A program made the translations under genes and the position numbers. From NCBI GenBank assembly GCA_017860675.1, contig JAGDMV010000080.1:1-9447 (forward strand): a stretch of DNA of 9,447 nt. Reading direction: 5' to 3'. Below the pieces are notes generated by a model. It was given only the letters and a program-made list of their open reading frames with translations, did no database searches and was not told where the DNA came from. Position 1 is the stretch's first letter, and every line of letters starts with the position of its first letter. The DNA is from Chloroflexota bacterium (GTDB taxonomy: Bacteria > Chloroflexota > Limnocylindria > Limnocylindrales > CSP1-4). Positions 1 to 6,528 of this stretch are shown in pieces.

Positions 1-437
1 GAACCGTAGGGGATCGTCTTTGCATCGGGGGAGACCGTGAGAACGGCCGGGTCGACGACCTGGCCGCCGGTCAGGGTGCCGTCGGCGTTCTCGTAGACAT
101 TCGTGTCCCCGCTGGTGAAGTGTCCCGTCACTGCGTGCGTGCCAGCGGTGAGATCGGCGATCGTGTCGCTCGAGGCGGAGCCGCTCGCAAGGCTGACGGG
201 GCCCCCGAGGTCCACGCCGTCAATGGCGAACTGCACTGCGCCCGTCGCCTCGCCGGAGGAGCCGGAAACCGCCGCTGTGAACGTGACGCTCTGACCGTAG
301 GTCGAGGCTGCGTCAGAAGACGTGACGGTGACCGTTGGCGTCTCGGCCGCCCGCACCGGCGCCGCGGGCACGAACGGTATGGCCAGCAGGGCCGCAAGCA
401 CCGCGGCCGTGATCCGGCACCCAACCGCCAGCTTCAT
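1..437 (-). CDS. Secreted Ig-like repeat / MBG-type protein, 5' part only
   Basis: This gene reads leftwards and runs off the window edge with no stop, so only 145 N-terminal codons are present. The start is the ATG at 437-435, preceded by AGGAGG at 448-443 with 5 nt spacing. Residues 1-31 form a signal peptide: a short K2/R8 n-region, a hydrophobic core (AAVLAALLAIPFV) and a likely cleavage near A30/A31 before ETPTV. Residues about 32-130 look like a bacterial Ig-like repeat of the Big_3_5 type: STYGQSVTFTAAVSG, then TGAVQFAIDG, then LTAGTHAVTGHF. From about 131 the pattern PAVLTVSPDAKTIPYG resembles the start of an MBG-type domain, which often follows such repeats in large bacterial surface proteins. 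The protein is therefore probably exported and either cell-surface or secreted. Its function (adhesion, matrix or carrying another domain) cannot be told from this fragment. It is divergent from guaA and shares no evident pathway with it. Confidence 0.85.
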   Translation of the reverse strand, partial: MKLAVGCRITAAVLAALLAIPFVPAAPVRAAETPTVTVTSSDAASTYGQSVTFTAAVSGSSGEATGAVQFAIDGVDLGGPVSLASGSASSDTIADLTAGTHAVTGHFTSGDTNVYENADGTLTGGQVVDPAVLTVSPDAKTIPYG

Positions 438-442
438 TTGGT

Positions 443-448
443 CCTCCT
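443..448 (-). promoter_or_regulatory. Ribosome binding site of the Ig-like protein gene
   Basis: The minus strand reads AGGAGG here, 5 nt before the ATG at 437. It is a full match to the anti-Shine-Dalgarno core and fixes the start of the secreted protein just upstream of a good signal peptide. Confidence 0.75.
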
Positions 449-469
449 GCCGTCCCCCCGGGCCAGTCG

Positions 470-475
470 AGTCTA
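470..475 (-). promoter_or_regulatory. Candidate -10 box TAGACT for the minus-strand gene
   Basis: The minus strand reads GGTAGACTC, matching TANNNT (4 of 6 to TATAAT). It would give a leader of about 25 nt that contains the AGGAGG site. A poor -35 candidate, CTGACC (500-495), lies 19 nt upstream, longer than the usual 17. The assignment rests mainly on position and the A/T content of the hexamer in a GC-rich setting. Confidence 0.35.
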
Positions 476-493
476 CCCCGTACCGCCGGTAGA
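472..493. promoter_or_regulatory. Inverted repeat TCTACC-N10-GGTAGA between divergent genes
   Basis: Perfect 6-bp arms lie at 472-477 and 488-493 with a 10-bp spacer, in the 135-bp gap between the Ig-like gene and guaA. The left arm contains part of the minus-strand -10 candidate. A second small dyad, TACCGCCGGTA (481-491), lies inside. This could be a regulator site or a pair of back-to-back promoter elements. The arms are short enough that chance is possible. Confidence 0.25.
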
Positions 494-559
494 TGGTCAG
501 AGGCGAATGGACCGATCGAGGCCGGAATGCACCGCCCGGAGGTACCGGGTGCACGCACC

Positions 560-566
560 AAGGAGG
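560..566 (+). promoter_or_regulatory. Ribosome binding site AAGGAGG deciding the guaA start
   Basis: AAGGAGG ends 6 nt before the GTG at 573, which is in frame with the glutaminase domain of GuaA. It is the best Shine-Dalgarno match upstream of the conserved domain and supports a GTG start with a long N-terminal extension. A small dyad GGTGC-AC-GCACC (548-559) abuts it. Confidence 0.65.
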
Positions 567-572
567 CAGCGG

Positions 573-2376
573 GTGGGCGACGCGGGCGACCAGCGACCGA
601 CGGGCGCTACGGTGGGCGACGAGCACGAGCAGCAGCCCGGCCACGTTGACGACGTCACTGTCTCCCCCGGCCCGGCCCCGGACGACCACGAGCGCCCGAT
701 ACGGCAGCGCGGCAGGACCGTGCATGGCGAGCCGGCGAACGCCGGGCACCGCGTGCTGGCCCCCGACGACGCCGAGGTCGAGGCGTACCTGGAGGTCGCC
801 CTCGACGCACCCGCTCCCGAGCGACCGGAGCCGGACATCCCCGGCGGCGCGGTCCACGGGGGCGACGAACCCGCGGTCGAGACCGGCACCGTTCCCGACA
901 CCGTCGTCGTTCTCGACTTCGGCAGCCAGTACGCACAGCTCATCGCCCGCCGCGTGCGCGAGCTCCACGTCTACTCCGAGCTTCTGCCGTTCGACACCCC
1001 GTGGGCCGACGTCGCCAAACGCCGGCCGCGAGCGGTCATCCTCTCGGGCGGCCCCGCCTCCGTGTACGAGGAGGCCGCCCCCCGGCCCGATCCCGGCCTG
1101 TGGACCAGCGGCGTGCCGGTCCTGGGCATCTGCTACGGGCTGCACCTCATGGCCCTCGAGCTCGGCGGCGAGGTGGTGCCGGCGGTACGCCGCGAGTACG
1201 GCCCGGCCGCGATCACCGTCACCGAGGAGGACGGACTCTTCGACCGCCCAGACCCCCTCCACCCCGTTCGCCGGCATCGCCGACCCGGCCCGGCGGCTGT
1301 ACGGGATCCAGTTCCACCCGGAGGTCGTCCACACACCGCACGGGCGCGACATCCTGCGCAACTTCGTCACCGGGATCGCCGGCGCCCGCCCGACATGGAC
1401 GCCGGCCAGCTTCATCGAGTCGACGGTGAACGAGATCCGCTCGCGCGTGGACGCACACGCCCGCGCCACCGGCGGTGACGGACGGGTCATCTGCGCCCTG
1501 TCCGGCGGCGTGGATTCGGCCGTCGCCGCGACGCTCGTCCATCGGGCCGTTGGCGACCGCCTGACCTGCATCTACGTCGACCACGGCCTGATGCGCAAGA
1601 AGGAATCCGAGCTCCTGCACGCCACCTTCGAGCAGAACCTCGGCATGCGCCTGGTGATGGTCGACGCTCGCGAGCGGTTCCTGGCCCGGCTGGCCGGCGT
1701 CATCGATCCAGAGCAGAAGCGCAGGATCATCGGCGACGAGTTCATCCGGGTGTTCGAGGAGGAGGCCGCGAAGCTCGGCCGGATCGACTTCCTGACCCAG
1801 GGGACGCTCTACCCCGACGTCATCGAGTCGACCGCCTCCGAGACGAAGGCGGCCCAGAAGATCAAGACCCACCACAACGTCGGCGGCCTGCCGGCGGACC
1901 TCCGCTTCACCCTCATCGAGCCGCTCCGCTACCTGTTCAAGGACGAGGTTCGAGTGGTGGGCCTCGAGCTTGGCCTCCCGGAGGCGATGGTCTTCCGCCA
2001 GCCGTTCCCCGGTCCGGGGCTGGCGATCCGGATCATCGGCGAGGTCACCGCCGAGCGGCTCGACACGCTCCGCGACGCGGACTGGATCGTGATCGACGAG
2101 GTCAAGGCCGCCGGGCTCTACCGCAGCCTGTGGCAGAGCTTTGCGATCCTCACCCCGGTCCGCTCCGTCGGGGTCATGGGCGACGGGCGGACGTACGCCA
2201 ACGTGGTCGCCATCCGGGCGGTCACCTCCGAGGACGGGATGACAGCCGACTGGGCCAAGCTGCCCTACGAGGTGCTGGCCAGGATCAGCAGCCGGATCGT
2301 CAACGAGGTGCCCGGGGTGAACCGGGTGGTCTACGACGTCAGCAGCAAACCTCCGGCGACGATCGAGTGGGAATAG
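573..2376 (+). pseudogene. guaA: GMP synthase (glutamine-hydrolysing), broken by internal deletion and frameshift
   Basis: GuaA converts XMP, glutamine and ATP to GMP in the cytoplasm. The GTG start at 573 has AAGGAGG 6 nt upstream and gives about 109 acidic, low-complexity residues before the conserved start VVVLDFGSQYAQLIARRVRE (from about 903). The class I amidotransferase part shows ILSGGPASVYEE and the nucleophile Cys187 in GICYG (codon 1131-1133). This frame holds to about GLFD (1233-1244). The family pattern then resumes in another frame at about AQTPSTPFAG (1246 on), with the His and Glu of FHPEV at 1315-1323. The ATP-pyrophosphatase part follows: P-loop SGGVDSAV (from 1501), DHGLMRKKESE, TQGTLYPDVIES, KTHHNVGGLP and LFKDEVR. 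The dimerisation part includes PFPGPGLAIRIIGE and ends in the family-typical KPPATIEWE before TAG. Missing at the junction are about 25-30 residues, including the VWMSHGD block. Read straight from the start, translation ends at the TGA at 1476-1478. All else looks intact, so this is either a recent lesion or an assembly error. Identity is certain; whether the gene is truly dead is not. Confidence 0.93.
1242..1248 (+). other. guaA: Deletion/frameshift junction inside guaA
   Basis: The upstream frame (codons starting at positions divisible by 3) matches GuaA up to GLFD, ending at 1244. The downstream frame (codons from 1246, 1249 and so on) matches from AQTPSTPFAG. The sequence lost has a net length of 2 modulo 3 and, from the usual spacing in GuaA, is about 75-100 nt. 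The short run cgaccgccca around the seam could hide a few bases of microhomology. This placement compares with family patterns recalled from knowledge, not an alignment. Confidence 0.8.
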
Positions 2377-2378
2377 GG

Positions 2379-2391
2379 ACTCCATGGGAGT
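2379..2391. repeat. Small inverted repeat ACTCC-ATG-GGAGT after guaA
   Basis: Arms of 5 bp flank a 3-bp centre, starting 3 bases after the guaA stop. It is the first of three dyads in the 99-bp gap. It is too short to be a terminator by itself and lacks a T-run. Confidence 0.25.
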
Positions 2392-2395
2392 AGGG

Positions 2396-2407
2396 GACGG
2401 TACCGTC
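2396..2407. repeat. 12-bp perfect palindrome GACGGTACCGTC
   Basis: This uninterrupted 12-bp palindrome lies 20 bp after the guaA stop and about 30 bp before the -10 candidate of the next gene. Its form suits a dimeric regulator site more than an RNA hairpin, because there is no loop and no T-run. Confidence 0.35.
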
Positions 2408-2418
2408 GGGGGAGGTCG

Positions 2419-2436
2419 CCGGGCGCACCTGCCCGG
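2419..2436. terminator. GC hairpin CCGGGC-N6-GCCCGG downstream of guaA
   Basis: Perfect 6-bp G/C arms (2419-2424 and 2431-2436) enclose a 6-nt loop, which as RNA would be a compact stable hairpin 42 nt past the guaA stop. No U-tract follows, so it is not a textbook intrinsic terminator. It sits directly before the TAGGAT box (2438), where a -35 or operator would be, so it may instead be a control site for the next gene. Confidence 0.3.
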
Positions 2437-2437
2437 G

Positions 2438-2443
2438 TAGGAT
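2438..2443 (+). promoter_or_regulatory. Candidate -10 box TAGGAT for the 214-residue zinc-ribbon gene
   Basis: GGTAGGATC matches TANNNT (4 of 6 to TATAAT). A start about 7 nt downstream would give a leader near 26 nt carrying the AGGAG site at 2462-2466. No good -35 was found, because that place is taken by the GC hairpin. Confidence 0.35.
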
Positions 2444-2475
2444 CGCGGCCTCGTTCGAGACAGGAGCAGCAGCCA

Positions 2476-3120
2476 ATGCCAGGCGAGATCGACCAGCCGC
2501 TCGACGAGGTGCCCGCCACGGGGGATGACGAAGTCGCGTCCTCGCTGCCGTCGGAGGACGTGCCCAGGCCCGAGCCGGACGGCGACGTGCGCTTCGTCCC
2601 GGGCGCCGAGGTCCCGCTCCCGCCCCCGCCCGACGACGCGCCCCGCTGCTCGTGGTGCTCGGCTGCCATCGCCGATCCGGCGGCGCCCACCTGCCCGTCG
2701 TGCGGCGCCCAGCTCAACGCCTCGGAGCCGGTCGACGTCCCCGGCCTCACCGCGGTCGACCCGGTCCTGCTGGCGCTGGCCAACAGGCCGAAGCCGGAGC
2801 GACGCGGCCTGGCATCGTGGCTCGCTGGCGACGCCATCGACGAGTACCCGCTGCCGACGCAGGCTGAGCTCGCCGCCCTCGCTCCGCCCGACGCGGCAGT
2901 CCGGAGGGAGATGCGGCGCCTGGAGCTGGCGGCGATGGGGATCGTGGTCGCCGACGAGCCGATCGCCGACGAGCCGGACGAGCCCGCCCCGGCGGAGCCC
3001 GAGCAAGCGGCGGCGGAGCCCGGCGATGCGGACCACGCAGGGATCGCACGAGTCGAGCCTGTCGAGCCCGGGGCGGAACCGGGACCGGCCGCGCGGGGCA
3101 CGAGCCCGACCCCCGGCTGA
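2476..3120 (+). CDS. Acidic zinc-ribbon protein of unknown function, 214 aa
   Basis: The ATG at 2476 has CAGGAG at 2461-2466, 9 nt upstream, a workable ribosome site. Residues 1-57 are acidic and proline-rich and likely disordered. Residues 58-76 form one zinc ribbon, C58-x2-C61-x11-C73-x2-C76, of the rubredoxin-like knuckle type (CSWC...CPSC). Residues about 87-140 are the only other ordered-looking part (DPVLLALANRPKPERRGLA, then REMRRLELAAMGIVVADEP), with predicted helices. The tail from about 143 to the end is again Ala/Pro/Glu-rich. There is no signal peptide and no membrane helix, so it should be cytoplasmic. It stands alone between guaA and the UPF0182 gene, with its own candidate promoter and a 16-bp palindrome just after the stop. 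I do not recognise the family. Ribbons of this type can bind protein or nucleic acid, and nothing here decides which. The coding call is solid because frame and base usage fit and flanking signals agree. Confidence 0.85.
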   Translation: MPGEIDQPLDEVPATGDDEVASSLPSEDVPRPEPDGDVRFVPGAEVPLPPPPDDAPRCSWCSAAIADPAAPTCPSCGAQLNASEPVDVPGLTAVDPVLLALANRPKPERRGLASWLAGDAIDEYPLPTQAELAALAPPDAAVRREMRRLELAAMGIVVADEPIADEPDEPAPAEPEQAAAEPGDADHAGIARVEPVEPGAEPGPAARGTSPTPG

Positions 3121-3122
3121 GC

Positions 3123-3138
3123 GCGGACCGCGGTCCGC
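3123..3138. terminator. 16-bp perfect palindrome GCGGACCGCGGTCCGC after the zinc-ribbon gene
   Basis: The palindrome starts 2 bases past the TGA of the 214-residue gene, in the 78-bp gap before the UPF0182 gene. As RNA it could fold as GCGGAC-CGCG-GTCCGC, a strong hairpin, but no U-tract follows. As DNA it is a perfect two-fold site. GGTCCGC recurs at 3171-3177, 13 bp from the UPF0182 -10 candidate. Factor-assisted terminator or operator are both possible. Confidence 0.4.
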
Positions 3139-3183
3139 AGCAGCCGTCGCCCCGGTCCCCGCGCGGGCGAGGTCCGCTGCCCG

Positions 3184-3189
3184 TACACT
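3184..3189 (+). promoter_or_regulatory. Candidate -10 box TACACT giving a near-leaderless UPF0182 transcript
   Basis: TACACT (4 of 6 to TATAAT) ends 9 nt before the ATG at 3199. With the usual 6-9 nt from -10 to transcription start, the RNA would begin within about 3 nt of the ATG. This agrees with the lack of any Shine-Dalgarno-like sequence in cagcccacc before the start. Leaderless genes of this layout are common in actinobacteria and known in other high-GC bacteria. No -35 was found. Confidence 0.45.
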
Positions 3190-3198
3190 CAGCCCACC

Positions 3199-6100
3199 AT
3201 GCGCGATATGTTCGACGAGTTCTTGAAGGAGCTGGCCGAGCGCCAGCGTGAGGCCGAACGCCGACGGGGATCCGGGCAGGCGGCGCCCAATGAGCCGATC
3301 GAGAAGGACGAGGAAGGGCCGCTCGAGGGCGAGCAGACCGAGGGCGCGGCTGACGAGCCCCCGGCCGAGGCGCGCGCTGCGGCCGATGAAGGCCCTGCCC
3401 CGGAGGAGGGCGAAGAGGCGGCGGGCGGTCCCGAGGAGCCGGAGCAGGCGAGCCCCGAGCCCCGGCCGATCTTCGGGCGAGGCGGGAGGCCGCCTCGCCG
3501 ACCGGCCGCCACGGGTGACCGTCCGGCAGGGCGCGGCCGGCGACGGATCGGCACCCAGGTGCTGGTGGCCGTGGTCGTCCTGCTGCTGCTCGCGATCCTG
3601 CTCCTGCTCGGCTCGGGCATCGATCTCGTCACCGACGCGATCTGGTTCGACAGCGTGGGCTACGACTCGGTGTTCTGGACCAGGCTCGCCTACCAGGTCG
3701 TCCTGTTCCTGGCCGGGACCGGGATCGTGCTCGCGATCCTGCTCTTCAACCTGTGGCTCGCCGGCCGGCTGGCTCCGCCGCCGGTCGAGGGAGGCACCGA
3801 CCGCGTCCGGGGCCTGTTCGGGCGCCTGGGCGAGGCTGCCCGCGGGGTCGAGATCAGTCCGGCCGCGCGCGACGTCTTCGGCGGGCGCTACACGCGCGGG
3901 CCGGGCGAGGCACGGATGCCCCAGATCGAGTTCGAGACCCCGGAGCTGCCCGACCTCTCACCGCTCGCGATCATCGCCCTGGCGCTTATCGCCACCCTGG
4001 CCGCGCTCGGCGTCGGGACGACCCTGGCCGGCTCGTGGGAGACGATCGCCCTGTGGCAGAACCAGGTCTCCTTCTCGCCCGACGGCGCCGTCGTTGCCGA
4101 CCCGGTCTTCGGGCGGGACATCTCCTACTACCTGTTCGAGCTGCCGTTCCTCCGGCTCGTCCAGGCGACGGCCGGCGCGGTCCTCATCGCCAGCCTCGTC
4201 GTCGCCGGCGGGCGGTACCTCGCGGCCGCCGCCCGGGGCTCGATCGGCCTCCCGACCCCGGTGCGCGTCCACCTGGGGGTCCTCGGCGGGCTGTTCCTGC
4301 TGACCGTCGCGGTGGGCTACCAGCTCGACAAGCTCGAGCTCGTCTACAGCGTCCACGACTTCGGCCAGAGCGTGGGCTTCGTCGGCGTCAGCTACACCGA
4401 CCAGGCGGCCCGCTTCTTCGCCCTCGACGCGATGACGATCGTCGCCGGTCTCGTGGCAGCGCTGCTCGTTGGCGCCGCCTTCACCCGCTGGCTCTGGCCC
4501 GTCGGCGCCGGGATCGTGGTCTGGATCGGCCTGTCGCTCCTGCTGGGCGGCCTCTACCCGGAGGTCATCCAGCGCTTCACCGTCGACCCCAACGAGTTCG
4601 CCCAGGAGCAGCCCTACATCGGCAACAACATCCGCATGACCCGGCTGGCTTTCGATCTCGACACGTGGGAGAACCGCTCCTACCAGGGCGACGCGCCGCT
4701 CACGGCCGAAGCCCTCAAGGACGAGGCGGCCACGTTCCAGAATGCCCGCCTGTGGGATTACCGGCCGCTCCAGGTGACGCTCGACCAGCTCCAGACGGTC
4801 CGCCAGTACTACGACTTCTTCGACGTCGACACCGATCGCTACCTGATCGACGAGGACACCCGCCAGGTGATGCTCTCGGGGCGCGAGCTCGCCCCGGAGA
4901 AGAACCCGCAGGCCGACAGCTGGGTGAACCAGCGGATCGTCTTCACCCACGGCTTCGGCCTGGCGATGGTGCCGGTCAACGAGGTGGACGACCAGGGTCT
5001 GCCGAAGCTGATCATCAAGGACCTGCCGCCGGTGGCCTCGTCGGGCGCGCCGGAGGTGACGGAGCCGCGGATCTACTTTGGCGAGCGGCGGAGCGAGTGG
5101 GTCCTCGTCGGCGCGAAGCAGCCTGAGTTCGACTACCCGACCGGCGGCCAGCAGGTCGACGACGGGACGGCGAATGTGGGGCAGGACGCGCAGACGCGCT
5201 GGACCGGTACGACCGGCATCCGGGTCGACAGCCTGCTCACCCGGCTCCTGTTCGCCGCCCGGTTCCGCGACCTCAACCTGCTCATCACCGACCAGGTGAC
5301 ATCCGACAGCCAGATCCTGGTCAATCGCTCGCTCCAGACGCGGCTCCAGTCGATCGCCCCCTTCCTCGTCTACGACAAGGACCCCTACCTGGTGGTGAAC
5401 GACTCCGGGCGGCTCGTCTACATCCAGGACGCGTACACGGTGACCGATCGCTTCCCGAACGCCCAGTGGTTCGACAGCGGCGAGCTCGGCCAGGCGAGCG
5501 GGTTCGCCGGGCGCCCCGTCAACTACGTCCGCAACAGCGTCAAGATCGTCATGGACGCCTATGACGGCACGATGACCTTCTACGTCGCCGACCCCGACGA
5601 TCCCCTCATCCGCGCCTGGCAGCGTGTCTTCCCGGATGTCTTCCGGCCGCTGGCCGACATGCCCGCCGCGCTGCAGCCGCACCTCCGCGTCCCGGAGGAG
5701 CAGTTCAACGTCCAGACGCGCATGTTCGCCCGCTACCACGTGACCGACGAGTCGACGTTCTACCAGAACAACGACCTGTGGATGGTTCCCCAGAACGCGG
5801 TCTCGTCCGACACCGGGCAGCTGCCGCTCGAGGCCTACTACGTCTACATGCGCATGCCGGGCGAGCCGGAGCCGGAATTCCTGCTGCTGCAGCCGATGGT
5901 TCCCCAGCTGCGCCCGAACATGATCGCCTGGGTGGCGGCCCGCAACGACCAGCCCAACTACGGCGGGGTCCGGGTCTACCGCTTCCCGCGCGACACGTCG
6001 GTCTTCGGTCCGGTCCAGATCGAGGCCCGGATCGACCAGGACCCCCAGATCAGCTCCCAGCTCACCCTCTGGAGCCAGGCGGGCAGCAACGTCATCCGGG

Positions 6101-6528
6101 GCAACCTGATCGTGGTGCCCGTCCAGGATTCGATCATCTACCTCGAGCCGATCTATCTGCAGTCGACCGGGTCGGCCATCCCCGAGTTCACCCGGATCGT
6201 GGTGGCCAGCCCCACGACGGTGGTCTGGGGCAGGACGCTCGAGGAGGCCCTCTATCTCCTCCTGGGTGAGCAGCCCGGCCCAAGCCCGTCGCCGTCGACC
6301 GAGCCGACGCCGGGGCCGAGCGCCACCCCGGGCCCGACGGCAACCCCCGGCGGATCGCCGCTGCCGGCCGACGTCGATGCCCTCGTCCGCTACGCCAACG
6401 AGCACTTCGAGCTGGCCCAGGCGGCGCTCCGGGCGGGTGACTTCGCCCGCTACGGCGAGGAGATCGAGAAGGTCCGCGAGGCGCTGGCGCAGCTGGAGGT
6501 GCTCATCGGGCCCACGCCAGCGCCATGA
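3199..6528 (+). CDS. UPF0182 family (COG1615) large membrane protein, 1109 aa
   Basis: This is an uncharacterised integral membrane protein with a large extracytoplasmic domain; no reaction is known for the family. Residues 1-90 are hydrophilic, starting with a charged helix (MRDMFDEFLKELAERQREAE) and then an acidic stretch. Residues 94-117 are strongly basic (RGGRPPRR...RGRRR). Seven likely membrane helices follow: about 119-141, 160-188, 254-277, 316-338, 356-375, 408-427 and 432-453. Between the first two lies the family-typical TDAIWFDSVGYDSVFWTR. The large domain (about 455 to 1020) begins with PEVIQRFTVDPNEFAQEQPY and GNNIRMTRLAFDL and includes FTHGFGLAMVPVNEV. A Pro/Ser/Thr linker follows (LLLGEQPGPSPSPSTEPTPG onwards), then a C-terminal helical hairpin rich in Ala/Glu (YANEHFELAQAALRAGDFAR), both common in this family. 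It is longer than most members mainly through the N-terminal tail. The stop overlaps the next start (ATGA, 6525-6528), so the two genes are likely co-translated. The start is the first ATG; one at 3208 is also in frame. Confidence 0.96.
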   Translation: MRDMFDEFLKELAERQREAERRRGSGQAAPNEPIEKDEEGPLEGEQTEGAADEPPAEARAAADEGPAPEEGEEAAGGPEEPEQASPEPRPIFGRGGRPPRRPAATGDRPAGRGRRRIGTQVLVAVVVLLLLAILLLLGSGIDLVTDAIWFDSVGYDSVFWTRLAYQVVLFLAGTGIVLAILLFNLWLAGRLAPPPVEGGTDRVRGLFGRLGEAARGVEISPAARDVFGGRYTRGPGEARMPQIEFETPELPDLSPLAIIALALIATLAALGVGTTLAGSWETIALWQNQVSFSPDGAVVADPVFGRDISYYLFELPFLRLVQATAGAVLIASLVVAGGRYLAAAARGSIGLPTPVRVHLGVLGGLFLLTVAVGYQLDKLELVYSVHDFGQSVGFVGVSYTDQAARFFALDAMTIVAGLVAALLVGAAFTRWLWPVGAGIVVWIGLSLLLGGLYPEVIQRFTVDPNEFAQEQPYIGNNIRMTRLAFDLDTWENRSYQGDAPLTAEALKDEAATFQNARLWDYRPLQVTLDQLQTVRQYYDFFDVDTDRYLIDEDTRQVMLSGRELAPEKNPQADSWVNQRIVFTHGFGLAMVPVNEVDDQGLPKLIIKDLPPVASSGAPEVTEPRIYFGERRSEWVLVGAKQPEFDYPTGGQQVDDGTANVGQDAQTRWTGTTGIRVDSLLTRLLFAARFRDLNLLITDQVTSDSQILVNRSLQTRLQSIAPFLVYDKDPYLVVNDSGRLVYIQDAYTVTDRFPNAQWFDSGELGQASGFAGRPVNYVRNSVKIVMDAYDGTMTFYVADPDDPLIRAWQRVFPDVFRPLADMPAALQPHLRVPEEQFNVQTRMFARYHVTDESTFYQNNDLWMVPQNAVSSDTGQLPLEAYYVYMRMPGEPEPEFLLLQPMVPQLRPNMIAWVAARNDQPNYGGVRVYRFPRDTSVFGPVQIEARIDQDPQISSQLTLWSQAGSNVIRGNLIVVPVQDSIIYLEPIYLQSTGSAIPEFTRIVVASPTTVVWGRTLEEALYLLLGEQPGPSPSPSTEPTPGPSATPGPTATPGGSPLPADVDALVRYANEHFELAQAALRAGDFARYGEEIEKVREALAQLEVLIGPTPAP

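Noticed and set aside
438..572. Purine riboswitch in the guaA leader
   Set aside because: I could not find the conserved loop and junction sequences of known purine-sensing riboswitches. Only short dyads are visible.
493..1245. Open plus-strand frame from ATG 493 running into the GuaA synthetase part
   Set aside because: Before about 1246 its translation is Arg/Ser/Thr/Pro-rich with no family match, while the other frame of the same bases encodes the recognisable glutaminase domain. It is only open because high GC makes stops rare.
1231..1265. Programmed ribosomal frameshift as explanation of the guaA frame change
   Set aside because: There is no slippery heptamer or obvious stimulator, and conserved residues including SHGD are missing, which a shift in reading could not supply.
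1219..3036. 605-codon minus-strand open frame across guaA and the zinc-ribbon gene
   Set aside because: It spans two plus-strand genes and a gap with three dyads. Its composition is that of a shadow frame, with no recognisable motif.
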